Shown: in pieces, positions 1 to 11,883 of the stretch
Position numbering within the stretch: position 1 is the stretch's first letter
How the letters are laid out: every line of letters begins with the position of its first letter
Source: Telopea speciosissima
Taxonomy: Eukaryota; Streptophyta; Magnoliopsida; Proteales; Proteaceae
Reading direction: 5' to 3'
Length of the DNA stretch: 64,000 nt
Assembly: GCF_018873765.1 (NCBI RefSeq)
Contig: NC_057925.1
Coordinates: forward strand, 45,973,010 to 46,037,009
Notes under the pieces: generated by a model
What the model was told of the DNA's origin: nothing
Database searches by the model: none
Seen by the model: only the letters and a program-made list of their open reading frames with translations
Position numbers and translations under genes: made by a program

Positions 1-520
1 ATCACCAAAGTCAAGTTTTTACCTTTACCTCCTTTTAAATCCTTTAATCTGCACCTTTTAACACCTTTCAGTGGAGTATTCATTAGTCTTCTTTGCAAAT
101 AGCACTGACTTTTCCTGATCTTATGACCAACTGGTGCTTCTCCAAAGATCTCCCACTGCATTCAATTCTCATTGAGCTTTGCCATTGATGCACATCAGCA
201 ACCTCTTCTCAGTTACAATCATTTGTTGTACATATTGTTTCTTTGTTTCCCAACATTTTTAAGTTCCATAAAGCAATGCCAGTCTTTTCAACTGAAAATC
301 TTCTCTCCCTTTCTTCCACCCAGTTCAAATTCTATGGGAAAAAAATCCTCTTCAATCTCTTTCACATTAATTCAAACTTGGCATTTACCCTACTAGTCTC
401 TTCAATCAACATTATATCATCAGCAAAATCAACAAACATTCACAGCTGGACCTCTCCCTGTAGGTGTCTTCTGAACCCATACATAATCATGTAGTACAGG
501 GTCACTGTTGCCATTTGTTT
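1..520 (-). mobile_element. RTE-type LINE reverse-transcriptase remnant
   Basis: The minus strand from about 480 down to 1 gives broken but recognisable RTE-clade LINE protein. HLQGEVQ is followed by DFADDIMLIEE, which contains the FADD box of the polymerase palm. Next come VNAKFELM, then LLYGT and CWETKKQYVQQM, and finally LQRRLMNTPLKGVKR near the end. The order and spacing match the C-terminal third of plant RTE elements. Several stops and frame changes show it is dead. It lies antisense in what must be the last intron of the kinase gene that ends at 1721, so the intron was enlarged by transposons. The left end is cut by the window edge. Confidence 0.7.
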
Positions 521-1247
521 AGTTCTTTTTTCCCCCCTCTACATGACATAACTTTAGTTAGGATAAAATATTTGTGACATGGATGCTAGCCCGGATATAT
601 TTTCCTAGTCATACACTCATGCTTCATCTTTGACTAAGCCCATAAGCCAAGGGACTTGAATAACTCAACTGGCAACCTGCAACTTGGATGGGCAATGGAA
701 ATACATAATATTCTGCAATGTCACTCATAACTCATCTAAGAATGGCCATGTTTTGGATAATGTGAATGCACAAGTTGTTAAAGGGGCAGAAGCATGGTGC
801 TTACCAAGTCGTGGAAAATATTGGATTTTGCCTTTGAAAAAAATGCTTAAACAAATCATGTTACATAATAACGATCCATACAATGATCAAAATCATCATT
901 TGAAAGAGAGAAAATCAGGTCATGCTTGGATTGTTTTTAGAGGGCATATTGTTTTCTACATAGCACATGGATTCATCACATATCAAAAGGACATTCAACA
1001 TTTACAGAGTATGTGTCTCAAAAGGGGGAAAATGCTCATTTTCTTTTTCTTGCTTTTAGCTGTCATGTGTGATATCTTAGAATGTGATGTATTTATTTAT
1101 GCATGCTTTGGATGGAAACTCTGTACTGTCTCCATCAGGTTGCATTCAACTGCTTTTCAATCTCAATCTCATTGACAAAATATTATGTGTCAACCTAAAG
1201 TGCAGAACAACTGAATATGCATTACTTGACATAAACTTTGTGCTATG

Positions 1248-1378
1248 TTGGATCCCTGGAGTCCATGATGAGTCTAAGCCACTTTCTGGGTTTTATTTGG
1301 GAAGAAGGTATGGGTGTAACCGTGTAACATCTGTGGTAGTAATATGTTCCAGCTAATCAATGGACTCCAGGCATCCAA
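1248..1378. mobile_element. MITE, 131 bp, in the kinase intron
   Basis: The ends are inverted repeats: TTGGATCCCTGGAGTCCAT on the left and the complement of TTGGATGCCTGGAGTCCAT on the right. The interior shares a stretch starting GATGAGTCTMAGCCACTTTC with 4409-4500, so the element is repetitive. I found no convincing target-site duplication. Confidence 0.55.
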
Positions 1379-1481
1379 TATATGCTCTTCCAGGTTTATT
1401 GAGAAACCTTGCCCTTGTGGTTTCTATATCCATTTGGATACTTAAAAAGCTTCATTTTGGCTCTTGTTTTTCTTGTGGCAG

Positions 1482-1721
1482 AATGAAAGGCCCCCGTTGC
1501 AAGCTAATTGTCAGCCTGCACTTGCCAACCTCATAAAGCGTTGCTGGTCATCAAACCCTTCAAGGCGACCGGATTTCAGCAACATTGTCTTAGCTTTGGA
1601 AAATTACGATAGGTGTGTCAAGGATGGCCTGCCACTTCCTTCCCATTCAGCGTTGGTAAGCCAGAATGTGATTCTTGATCGTTTCAAAACCTGTATCTCC
1701 TCCATACCTGTGAATGTTTGA
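1482..1721 (+). CDS. Raf-like (HT1-like) Ser/Thr protein kinase, last exon
   Basis: This 79-codon exon follows a good acceptor (cttgtggcag, then AATGAAAGG) and ends at TGA 1719-1721. It encodes the end of a plant Raf-like kinase lobe. NERPPLQANCQPALANLIKRC corresponds to the alpha-H region, and CWSSNPSRRPDFSNIV carries the invariant arginine of subdomain XI (RRPDF). A tail follows with DRCVKDGLPLPSHS and ends SSIPVNV. The wording fits the HT1-like group C of Raf-like MAPKKK proteins, which are cytosolic signalling kinases; the exact paralogue is not certain. Bases 1-1481 contain no DFG, APE or other kinase exon, so the preceding exon is outside the window and the last intron exceeds 1.48 kb. 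A TTG in frame upstream lies in the intron and is not a start. Confidence 0.85.
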   Translation, partial: NERPPLQANCQPALANLIKRCWSSNPSRRPDFSNIVLALENYDRCVKDGLPLPSHSALVSQNVILDRFKTCISSIPVNV

Positions 1722-3030
1722 TATTATTATTATTATTATTTTTTGGGTGGGGTTGGTTGTTGGGGGTAGCCTTCATCTTGTATCCTGTAGATTATCTAGT
1801 TGGTAGATAGGCTGTAACTGTAAATATTTGACAATTCTTTGGCCACCTGATCTAATTGTGTGAGGAATTTAAGCTTCTATTCTGTGGGCTCACTCTAGTT
1901 GTTTGGACCCACATTTTCTGGCTCTTTCCTGAATACTTAAATGAACTGATGGAGTGGTTTGGACCACATTTTTGCTGAATGATCACTCCCCCCCTCCCCT
2001 GTCCTTCTGGGGTTGTGGGGGAGGTCTAGGAGAAGACATGTCTGAAAATGGCAATGAGTTTTATTTTGGAATTATTTGAGAGGTTGAAGCTTTGCATGGT
2101 GAGCATTCTGTCCTGCATCTAACTGGCATGTAATGGTATCCCATCTGCTAGAGGCTAGCAGATGGTTATGGGGGAATTCCTCTTTGAGGGGTTAGTGATG
2201 TATAAATGACTACTTGAACATATGTTGATCTCATATTTTGTGAATTCATGTGATTGTGGATATGTCTACGAGAACATAGAAAGCCTCGTACAAGTATCAC
2301 ATTTTTTTATATGAGCACAATGTTACCATTGATGCTTCCAATTCATTCTGGTTTTCTGTTGGTTATAAGAGGATCATGTCTGTTTTTGTTTCTAACTTTG
2401 TATCAGAAACTATGGGTGGAAAAATCATGACAAGATTGGTATGAAGTTTTAGTTTCACTCTGCCCAATTTGTAGATTGACCAACTAAGTTGCTGTAAAAG
2501 AAATGAAAGCTAAAAAATGTAAGAAGAAAGTGAGACCTATTAGGTTTGTAAAATTGCCTCCATTTTAGGGTTGATATGAATGATTTTTTGCTATGCAGAG
2601 AAATAGTATTAAGGGTGGGGTTCTCTGTTCCTCACCTTTCTTCCTTGATGATGAGGGGGAAGGAAGAACCCTCTTTTATCTTTCCTTGCAATGTTACATT
2701 AACCTGCTTATCAAGGGTCATCCTCTTGTAAATTTCATATTCAAATTGTTATTCACATTCATGGCTAGGCAGTAATCATTTTTAAAAATAATTTTGTCTG
2801 CATTTATGGATTATGGCTATGCAAGATCCCCAGAAGAAGTAGAGGCAAGAGGTTTCAACAAGGAATCTATGGAGCAAAGTCACGGGTAGCAAAACCATAG
2901 AGTTATAGACAGATTATCAAAGCTTGGTAGACTGGATTTCAAAGTAAAAAAGTATTACAGTTTGGCTTTGGGAGTGTTTTGCCATTTTGGTAGACATTAC
3001 TTCGCTTGTGAATTCTTTTAGTACTGTAAA
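1722..3030. other. Kinase 3' UTR and intergenic DNA
   Basis: A short TTA microsatellite begins just after the stop (about 1722-1741). The next few hundred bases read like a 3' UTR. No coding region, transposon end or repeat was recognised in the remainder. Confidence 0.4.
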
Positions 3031-3038
3031 TATTAAAA

Positions 3039-3226
3039 GTGAAAGAGAACGCCACCCGGTTGTGTAGCGCACGTCACACCTCCGTGTTGACTCAAGTGCG
3101 CTCGAAATGATCGTTGCACCCCTGAAACCCTAGAAATGGCCAAAGGTGTGGTGGTCATTTCATACACCCATGTGTCAGAGTGCAGGACGACGTGTTTGGT
3201 GCAACCGGGTGGCGTTTTTTCACCCA
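3039..3226. mobile_element. MITE, 188 bp, 8-bp TSD (hAT-like)
   Basis: The inverted ends share AACGCCACCCGGTTG and extend outward to GTGAAAGAG on the left and TTTTTTCACCCA on the right. The flanks are TATTAAAA at 3031-3038 and TATTAAAA at 3227-3234, an exact 8-bp target-site duplication. That length suggests a hAT-type transposase source. Confidence 0.75.
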
Positions 3227-3234
3227 TATTAAAA

Positions 3235-6200
3235 AGCAACATAGATAGGTAATAGGTGGGAGTGTGCCTCATAGGTTAGCTACTATGGTTATAAAGTATA
3301 GGATTAGAGCTGATGTTTTATCTTGTTCTTTTCAATATAATTTCTCTTTGGCAAAAGATTTCGATCACAGCCTCTCTCTCTCTCTCTCAATAGGGGTCCA
3401 AATTAATCACATTTGACGTATCATAATCCACCAATGTCTTTTTACCCAAAAAAAAGAAGAAAAAAACAAACCATCCATGTCTTATGCGGTCGTGCATGGA
3501 AACCCTCTTTTTTCTCTTTTCATATTTCAACCTAACTAATTCCCCCCCCCCCCCCCAACCCCGTCTCCTTCCTGGAAATTATCCTCTCCATATCAATGAG
3601 ATTGGGCCATTAAATGTGGCAGCTGTCAGGTGTCAACATCTTCACCTAGCACTGCTGCATTGCCACACTTTAAGAAATTAGAGAGGATAATAATCCCCTC
3701 TCCCCTCCCTTCTGAACAAAAAAACAACACCTAACTAATAGAGACAGTTGCCATTAGCCATTTCTCGCCTTCAGTCATATACTTGTCAACAATCTGTGAA
3801 ATTGATTGAACCAATGAGATTGGATCACCTACCCATATGTATATGCTTCATGTTCGATTAGGTGATAATATCACATACAGTTCGGTACATGTTGGAGAAA
3901 AAACAAAAAAAAATGTCATCACTTATTCGTACGTGAAGATGAAGTAGTACACATGTTCAGTACTTGAAGTGCAAAAGATAAAATTCAATTGAATTGGTTT
4001 TAGTATAAGAGGAGGCTTCATGCCGGCAACAACCTTTCTTCCTCGCCCAAAACATTTCAGTTTTATAATTACATGAAATCTGGATTAAACATTATTGAAA
4101 ATATCATATATATAATTTTGTTTAGTAAATTAAAACCCAACTAAGCAAATAGCTTATAGAGAACTTAGAGCTCCCTTTTGAGTTCTGACTTTGCTAAGGT
4201 TGAAGACTTGGGTTATCCTTTTTAATTTCTTAGTTCAGAAAATCTTGATAATATGAAAAAACTATGCTACTTCAAGTACCCAACTGGAGCATTTAAACTT
4301 GAAATATACATATTGGAAAAGAAGAATCGAGTTGACCATGTACTCTTATTTCAGTTGAAACACGACGAAGGGTTTCTAAATTAAATTCAAACCTGACCAG
4401 CCAACAAGTTGATGAGTCTCAGCCACTTTCTGGGTTTTGTTTGGGAAGGTGTGGGTGTAACATCTGTGATAATGACACGTTCCAGCTATTGAGAAATCCC
4501 AACTTGTAATCCTTTTTTCATAAAAATGAGGTAAAAGTCTTCATGTACGGTCGTGTATGTGCACGACTTGCATTAAATGTAATTATGTTGGCATAAATGT
4601 TAATCCAAAATGATGTATAAAACCTTATTCCCTTTATTTGATGGAGTTGATTAGAGAATCTCTCGTATACGATACATGGGGTTCGGCAAAATGACCGCCT
4701 CACCGTCTAAATGGCCAAAATGACCACCCCATGTGTATGGCGTAGTTTGCACTCCCAGCCAGAGAAAAATCGCCCAATTAATTAAGTGAGAAAATTCTCT
4801 CTCTCTCACCTTAATCATGTGGGCTCATATAATTGATTCCATCCTCCAGATTACCATTGGTGTGATGTAGGAGATTCTCCCACACAGCTTCACCAAGAAT
4901 CATCTCTCAAAAAAAAATTACAATTTTCAAAAAGCAATGTCATGTAAGAAAAAGGAAATACACGTTGTGTACTACCCTATCATAGTCTCTCTCTCTCCTC
5001 TCTATTCATTAAATATATGGTCCCCTTCTCTTTCCTCATTAAATATAGGATAAGAGAATGATACTTGGTTGCGTAGCCCCAACACCAGTGTAGGGGCCAA
5101 TGAGATTGCGTGTAGGAGCATCAATATAGATGGGATTTTCAATTTTAGGAAGGATTAGATGGTAATTTTGTATGTTCTTATATTTGGGTATAGAAACTAC
5201 AGGATTGGATAATGTTCTTTTTTTTTTTACTATTGACTTAGTGTATAAGATGTTATTATTAACCGATGACACTTAGAGCCATCTTCTTATTATATTAATG
5301 AAATGAAATCAACGAGTTCTAAACCAGTCAAGAGACTTGACAAAGTGGAAGATTTTGTCATCCAAGGCAAACAAAGAAACCCTTCATCCACGGTGATTTG
5401 CTCGTGATTGGATTCTTGAAACAATGAGTTTCATCATTACTGTCATCCCTAATTCTCAAAGGTCTGAAGTATCCTTGATGGAAAGCAAATTCTACGACTA
5501 ACGATTAAAAAGATTCTCTCTTCACCATGGGTGAAATATTAATTCGGTCTTAAATCAATTCCTACTTTTATTTGAACTAAATATTTCAGGATCCAAATCC
5601 CAATTCCAATCTAACGAATATAATGCTTCTAACTCTGATCAATGCAATGGGTCCCATTATTTTTGCATTGAAGGACCACTGAGTTGGGTATCAGTGTGGT
5701 GTTAAGTGTTAATATTTTCCTCGGAATTTTGGAGTTGTATTTAAGGCATTGAGACAATGAGACCTAAAGACTTTTTAAGGAGTGGATTTTATTGACATTC
5801 TCATACTTCCCAAAGTATCACTTTCGTTTCACCAACGTTTTTACCTACCTAAGTTAGGTGTTACACTATTACATAAGATAAGAAAGACCCACATAAACAA
5901 GTCAGACGATCTACTCAGAATTGTAGAATTTGATATACAAGTGAGCCTCTCACACATTCCATTAAAAAAAAATTAAAAGAGCTTCTCATACAAGATTTTA
6001 AAAATCAGAGTTGGAGATAAGATCGGTCTCCATCGATTCTGATTCGAATTGGATCTGATGAACATTGTTTTAAAAATCAGAATCGCTCGCGATTAATCTC
6101 CATTTTAGATATTCTAGAGTGGTCAATTCTGGGGTTTTCTTTGGGATTAGATATTCTACGTTTTCAGATAAGTGGGGTCGATTCTAGGATTTTTGGGAGT

Positions 6201-6464
6201 GATTCAACCCCTATTTCAAGTTTAAAATCCTTGGATCAATATCAAATAGATTTAGCCTAAAACCAGTTGGAACCCTACAAATTGGAACCAAGAAAAAGAA
6301 AAGATTTCTATAGATTATTTGAGTTTTTTTTTTTTTTTTTTAAAATTCAAAAGACTTGTAGATCTACCAGTAATTTTCATTGATTTTTTTCTATTTTACT
6401 GACTTGATAAAAAAAGGAAAAGGTTAAAAATGAAGATCAAAAGCATTCATAATCGATTCCTAAA
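3235..6464. other. Non-coding DNA with repeat fragments and microsatellites
   Basis: It contains CT repeats near 3372-3389 and 4798-4806 and a poly-C run near 3542-3557. A fragment of the 1248-1378 MITE family lies at 4409-4500. A repeat at about 5055-5215 resembles 16205-16350: both carry a CCAATGAGAT core and a GTGTAGRAGCATCAA core. A block at about 6005-6260 is rich in RATTCTGATTCGAATYGG and is related to blocks near 8050, 19915 and 63800. No gene was seen. Confidence 0.45.
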
Positions 6465-6480
6465 TAGGTTGTAGAAATTA

Positions 6481-6658
6481 GAAAGACAAAAAAAGAGCGT
6501 ATTTAATGCACAAGGCTCCCGTCACTGCAGGGTCTAGGGAGGGTCATAATGTATGCAGTCTTACCCCTGCTTTCACAGAGAAACTGTTTTCAGACTCAAA
6601 TCCATGACCACTTGGTCACAATAGAGCAACCTTTACTGTTGCACCAAGACCCGCCCTC
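6481..6658 (-). mobile_element. Au-type SINE with 16-bp TSD
   Basis: The reverse complement starts GAGGGCGGGTCTTGGTGCAA and continues through GGTTGCTC, TTGTGACC, GGTCATGGATTTGAGTC, GCAGGGGTAAGACTGC, ACCCTCCCTAGACCCTGCAG and GGGAGCCTTGTGCA. This is the layout of the plant Au SINE. The A box (TCTTGGTGCAAC) and B box (GGTCATGGATTTGAGTC) of a tRNA-derived Pol III promoter are visible. An A/T-rich tail follows (around 6481-6507). The flanks TAGGTTGTAGAAATTA (6465-6480) and TAGGTTGTAGAAATCA (6659-6674) form a 16-bp TSD with one mismatch, so the insertion is intact. Confidence 0.88.
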
Positions 6659-7179
6659 TAGGTTGTAGAAATCAAAATTAACCCCCCCACCACCATTAAC
6701 CCCACCACCACCATTAACAAAGTAGGGCAACTAATTAATTGAAGAGAGAGTAATGGTTTGAGTACTTAGAAGGTGACAACATGATCTAATTATTGAGTTA
6801 ATAGTGGGTCTCCTTTTAGTTCTTTATATAAAGGGAATTTAAAGAAGAAAGAGAGCAAAAAATATACTAATCAAGAAGGTCCAAAGAGGAAGTGCTTGCC
6901 ACGTTTTTATTTTAGGTAACCAAATTAAAGTTGGAGACTAGGGAGTTAAAAGCCAAAATTATCTAATTTAAGTGTTTTCCCGAGACTTGAGTCCTTCTGT
7001 TGTTGTCCTCTCAGTTCTTTATTAATAACTGATTTGTTTTAAAGGGGGAAGCTAGGGAGTAAGGATTGCCCAAACACCAATGCCATTTGTGTTGGGAAGG
7101 TACTAACCAACCAGCCCGAAGCCATGAAATCCAAGCCATGTTCCAAAATAAATAAAGGGAGAGAGATAGACATTAACTA

Positions 7180-7615
7180 AAATCCTCTGGAGGGCGGACA
7201 TCTGGTGGTGTCTGAGAGCTTGACACCTGGAAGAAGATTCATCCAATGATGTAAGCACGATGCAAGATAAATTTTTTTTTTCTTTTTTTTCGAGCTCAGT
7301 ACCGTTAGATGGCCTGGCACAACTTACACGTGTCGAACTCTTAGGCCCGCACTATAATGCATCGTCTAATTGGTGCAGTGCAAAGGAATTTTTTTTACCA
7401 TTAAAATCCTCTGTAGTGCGGGCATCTAACAGTGCACTACAATGCAACCCTCGGAGATTGACATGTGGAAGAAGCTTCATCTAACTATGCGAGCTCAATG
7501 CGAGGCAATTTTTTTTTTTCATTCTTCTCGAGCTCAGCATTGTTAGATGTCGCATCTTCCACGTATCAAACTCTCAAGTCCACAGTGCTGATTAGGATAC
7601 TGTAAAGGATTTTTT
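7180..7615. repeat. Tandem pair of foldback repeats
   Basis: Two related units of about 210 bp follow each other. Each opens with ATTAAAATCCTCTGKAGKGC and a GGACATCT or GGGCATCT stretch. Each then folds back through a poly-T tract and TCGAGCTCAG towards a GTTAGATG stretch. The likely source is two MITE copies or one tandemly duplicated MITE. Confidence 0.5.
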
Positions 7616-9650
7616 TTCGATAGACATACTGCCCTCGTATAGTAACCTAGCAAGTGATACCAATGAGGTGTGAGACAAAGCATCATTGAGGAGGGGTATG
7701 AGGTCATTTCAAAGAGAGGAAGAGAGATAGACACAGTGGGCACTAGCTTGTGGCGCAAGGATGATGTGCCTAACCTTTTCCCATAAATAAATGATAAACC
7801 CAAAAATAAATAGCACCTCTTTCTCTCTCACGAAATAACCTTATTGCATTGTCCTCTTATGTACATACCCGTTTATCGCGTCTCATTGGTTGGTTCCTCT
7901 ATGCCACTTGTTAAGAGAACCTTCTTTTCCCTGGTAAGTGCTGAGAGAACTCTCTCTCATAAATTAACAAAAGACATGGAATCATATCCTCGATAGAAGA
8001 AATCTATTGAAACACTCTCAAATTAGATGCAGTTAAGCACATGGTTCAAGTAAATGGAATTGGAAATGAGATTGAACTCCGTCGATTCTAATTCATTCGA
8101 AATCAATATAAACCCTAGTGATCCAATACGAATTGACAATGTAATCGGTCTCCAAACGATTATGATTCGTCCGAAACAGCCTAGAATCAATCTGAACCCT
8201 AGAAATCAAGTACGAATTGATCAATTCAAATCTGCAACAGGATCAGTCTGTCGATTTTGATTCAACTCAAATTGGTTAGCCAAAATCGATCCAAACCCTT
8301 GACATCCAGTACAAATTCACAAATTCGAATCAGTTAAGAGTTAGAGTTAGAGTTAGAATTAGAATTAGATTGATCAAGCCAATCGATTCTGTTCCGATTC
8401 ATCAGACACTTTCTGTGCATTTACACACTTTATGCTGTGCAATTGAATCAATAAATAGTATCAAAATTCACATTTTTATTGGCGATGATGGGCAGGGTAT
8501 TAATTAATTAATATAAGTTAGGGACACGGTTTAGAAATCCAAAGTTGGGTGTTGGAGAAAGTTAACGCCATGTGCCCTTGGTTAAGGTAGTAAAGGGGTG
8601 AAGAAGGCCCACATGGAACAGTTTATCACGAGAAAAGGAAAGGACTTGGGGCTCTATTATGGCTGTAACGCCTGTTAAAGCCCCTATTTACGGGACTTTC
8701 TGCCCTCCTTGGCACTATATTCGAGAGTTAGTTCACCTTACGCAACCTCGTTAATGGCGACAAGGACCACACCCACACTGGATAAAATTTCAGTTCCTTT
8801 CTTGACCATGATACCCTCCACTCCAAATTCAAATCACAACCCCATTTCTACATTTCTACCACTGTTCTGTGAATCCCTCATTTGGGCAGTTTCGAAAATG
8901 CACCTCACCCCAAGCTGTCAATTCTCAAACTTTTCTCACTGCAATGACTCCAAACCAAACATCCTAGACAGTGAAGAATGAAGAAATTACAGCTGCAAAA
9001 GGTAACCATCGTTTCCAACATCACTTCCAATGTCTTCAAAGATCAAATATTTCTTATTATCAGTTGCAGAAATAATGCAGAAATGGGTCTTAAAGGGGGA
9101 GGACTGAAAGAGAGGAGAAGAGGAAGAAGATCAAGTTGCAGACTTGATTCAACTAAGGCTACAGGGACAGGATTTTATTTTGACAACCTCATGACCTGAA
9201 AGTATTCCTGAAAATAAAACCTGCAAATCCATCCATTTATGTAATGGATTTAAAGAAAAGAAGAATAAAAAGAAGAGTAAAGATATGGAATCAAATAAAA
9301 AAGAAGTGGAGAAAGAATACCAGTAGAAAAGAAACGTTAAACCTGAAAAATTAAAAAAAGGGGAAAAAAAGAAGAAATTCATCAGGATTAGAAGGGGTGG
9401 GTTGTTCTTTTCATTTCTCTCTGCTCAAACCACATTTATCATCAAAAGACAGTGATCATCTCCATTCCAAGTTTCAGAGAGAAAAGCTTGTACTAATTTA
9501 AAATACCCATTTTACATTATCAAAAGGGTAGGTATAAACAAGGGGAAGGGGAAAAAAATAAATAAGAGCGAAATATAAAGAAGGAAAGAGCAGAGTTAAG
9601 CTTCAGGAGCAGAGAAGAACTGTTTTTTCTATAACTAATCCATCTTTTTT
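7616..9650. other. Non-coding DNA upstream of the tail of the 9651 gene
   Basis: About 7620-7790 resembles 15460-15620, with shared GGGGYATGRRGTCATTT and ACTAGCTT stretches, so it is dispersed repeat DNA. About 8050-8400 is a GATTCTGATTCG-rich repeat of the same family as 6005 and 19915, and it includes a GTTAGA hexamer array near 8339-8370. The open frames at 8709-9199 lack any recognisable domain. About 9400-9650 is probably the 3' UTR of the minus-strand gene. Confidence 0.4.
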
Positions 9651-10277
9651 CTATGGACTCCAAACGCCCCAAATCCTCTCCCCAATAAAACTGACGAACC
9701 GTCTCACCGAGCCTTTCTCCACCTCTTCCTCCCTTCCACAACTACCACAACCACCATCAGTTTCGCCGTCACTACCATCACCATCACCACCACCACCACC
9801 ACCGCTGCTCACCTCCACCGCTTCCAACTCATCCAACTCATGCCGGACCACCGAACCCTCCACAAAAGGCTTCACATCATGATTCGACACGTGACCACCT
9901 CTCTTCTTTCTTTCTCTTCTGTTCTTGTAGTTAACTCTTTGATGTTGCAGTAACCCATCTTCAAAGGCATCAAGTATCTCGTGAATAAGTTGACGGTTTG
10001 GTGAAGAATCCCAACGAACCCAATAACTCATATAACATCGAAAACAGTTGCAGTTAAATGATGAGGGATGATCGCCACCGCCACGGCCACCGATAGTAGC
10101 AGTTTTCTGGGTGTTCCTCCGGCCATCCGTTGAGTTTCCGGTACAGGAGATGAGATACGCCAATACTTCCTTTTCTTCTGGAGAAAGTGCTACCGTCAAC
10201 GTCAGAAGTGTCGCCGGAAGGAAAGCAAGATGATCGGAGACGACGGGTGGTGATGGGTGAACCTTGCGCTTCTTCAT
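9651..10277 (-). CDS. Plant-specific protein of unknown function (intronless)
   Basis: The open frame reads 208 residues from ATG at 10277 to TAG at 9651-9653. The frame stays open further upstream to a GTG at 10493, but that stretch is low-complexity, RKR-rich and typical of a 5' UTR, so I chose the ATG that begins MKKRKVHPSPP. The N-terminal part has LAFLPATLLTLTVALSPEEK, followed by EVLAYLISC. A central block FNCNCFRCYMSYWVRWDSS is followed by PNRQLIHEILDAFEDGL. The tail is basic, then Gly- and Asp-rich (GGGGGGDGDGSDG), then acidic. I recall this cysteine, tyrosine and tryptophan block from an uncharacterised family conserved in land plants; its function is unknown. There is no signal peptide and no clear membrane segment. 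Intronless and complete, it looks functional. Confidence 0.85.
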   Translation of the reverse strand: MKKRKVHPSPPVVSDHLAFLPATLLTLTVALSPEEKEVLAYLISCTGNSTDGRRNTQKTATIGGRGGGDHPSSFNCNCFRCYMSYWVRWDSSPNRQLIHEILDAFEDGLLQHQRVNYKNRRERKKRGGHVSNHDVKPFVEGSVVRHELDELEAVEVSSGGGGGGDGDGSDGETDGGCGSCGREEEVEKGSVRRFVSFIGERIWGVWSP

Positions 10278-11326
10278 ACCTATCCAAACTGAAAACCCTG
10301 ATAACCCCTTTTCTTCTTCGCTTTCTCTTTTAACTTTTTTTTCTCCCTCTCTCTCTCTCTTCCTTTTTCTATCTGTACACTTTGTTTCTTTTCTTCTGGT
10401 TTGGAATTTGGATTGAGAGATTTGAGAGGTTTGAAGTGAAGTTTGAAGGGTGGTTGAGATTGAGGGTTTTACTTCATCTCTCCACTCTCCCACACATCAT
10501 CGATTTTGTTTGAATTTTTTCAAGTTTAATCAAAATAAAAAATGAATAAAGTCAGGTATGAGCTGGGGAGAGAGAGATTGAGAGGGTCATCGAACGTATC
10601 CTCGGGGAGTGTTCCTGCCGTAGACGCGGTAATTTCGAAGACTGCACACCATGACCATCACATATAATAATCTCGCGTACCATACCATCATTAGACATAG
10701 CCTCCCTCTTCTTACAAGCAGGGTGTTTAGTAATCGGTATCGGTATCGGTCAACCGTATCGGATTAGATAGTTCTGTTTTCATCAAAATATCTGAGCGAT
10801 TATTCTGATTCCCCGATATGGGATTGGCATCGGTGTCCACCAATTTTGGTACGAATCAGCTGGATCGGCCGATTCAACTGATACTCATATTTTGATGGTG
10901 ACCTTCTCATCGATATCGATACTTGGTCGATATTGTATTGATAAAAAATAGTACGAACAAGGGGTAAAATAAAATAGAAAAAAAAAAAAAAACCTAATTT
11001 TAAGAAAAATCAAAGCTATACATGTTTGATATGATGCCAATCCCAAGACCTGCACTAAAACCATGCTTGTAAGGTCGACCTGCCCAACTTGCATGTAAGA
11101 AAAAAAAATCAAAAAACTTGAAAGCAGGGGAAATAAAAGGAAATGAGACAAAGTAAATTCTAAACTTACTTGGGGCATAATTATATATACATAATTAATT
11201 TTAAATTTAGATATGGGACATATCTAAATTCTAAATTTACTTGGCATCCAAACCATGATTGGAAAATCGAGACTCGAACGATTTCCTCGAGTCGAGTCAA
11301 AATATTGGAAAACTTGATCAAGAGTC
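10278..11326. other. 5' UTR/promoter DNA and a GATATCGAT-rich repeat
   Basis: About 10278-10500 is a pyrimidine-rich leader as read on the minus strand, belonging to the 9651-10277 gene. About 10725-10945 is a repeat full of ATCGGTATCGGTATCGGT-type words. It ends near AGTACGAACAAGGGGTAAAA. Related copies lie at 12370-12540 with 14054-14130, at 19680-19900, and at 41940-42200. No gene was seen. Confidence 0.5.
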
Positions 11327-11334
11327 GTGTAAAC

Positions 11335-11883
11335 TAGGAGTGCAAGTTTAGCCCTATCGGCCCGAACCCACCCTGGCCCATCCTGAGCCTGAACAGGGTC
11401 TGGGCTGAAATATTTGACCTTGAGGGCGGGTCAGGGCTGAAAATTTCTGGCCCTGAGTTAGGGTCAGGTCGGGTCGGGTTAGGGTTGAGGTCTTGAGCTA
11501 AGTTTGGCCCGACCAGACCCGACTTTGATTTAAGTTATACTATAAAATATATATTAATATAATTTATACATTATAGACTTTAAATTTCACCCACATTTTT
11601 TTATATAATATATTATATATGAAGACAATAAGTGTTATATATAATTTATAATATTGTTATTTTATGTAAAATTAATAAGTTCTTCCCAACCCATGCATTT
11701 CTTTCCCCCTTCCCATGATCAGGGCCAATCAGAGTCGGCCCGGCCCGACCCTAAGGGCGGGTCAGGGTTGGATTTGTCTGACCCTGAGTCAAGGTCGGGT
11801 CGGGCTTGGGCCCAGCTAAGAGGACTTAAGGTTGGGCTAGGGTTTGATAAAACCGGGCCCAACCCGACCCTATTACAGCCCTA
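11335..11883. mobile_element. Non-autonomous hAT-like element, 549 bp, 8-bp TSD
   Basis: GTGTAAAC is repeated exactly at 11327-11334 and 11884-11891. The ends are TAGGAGTGCAA on the left and the complement of TAGGGCTGTAA on the right, the TAGGG-type terminus of many plant hAT elements. Subterminal DNA is very rich in GGGTCGGG and CCCGACC words, while the centre is AT-rich. No transposase is present. Confidence 0.8.

Noticed and set aside
684-1356. Open frames just upstream of the kinase exon
   Set aside because: No kinase motif (HRD, DFG, APE) is present and part of the sequence is a MITE; treated as intron.
10278-10493. Upstream extension of the 9651-10277 gene to a GTG
   Set aside because: Basic low-complexity text without homology and no ATG; more likely a 5' UTR.
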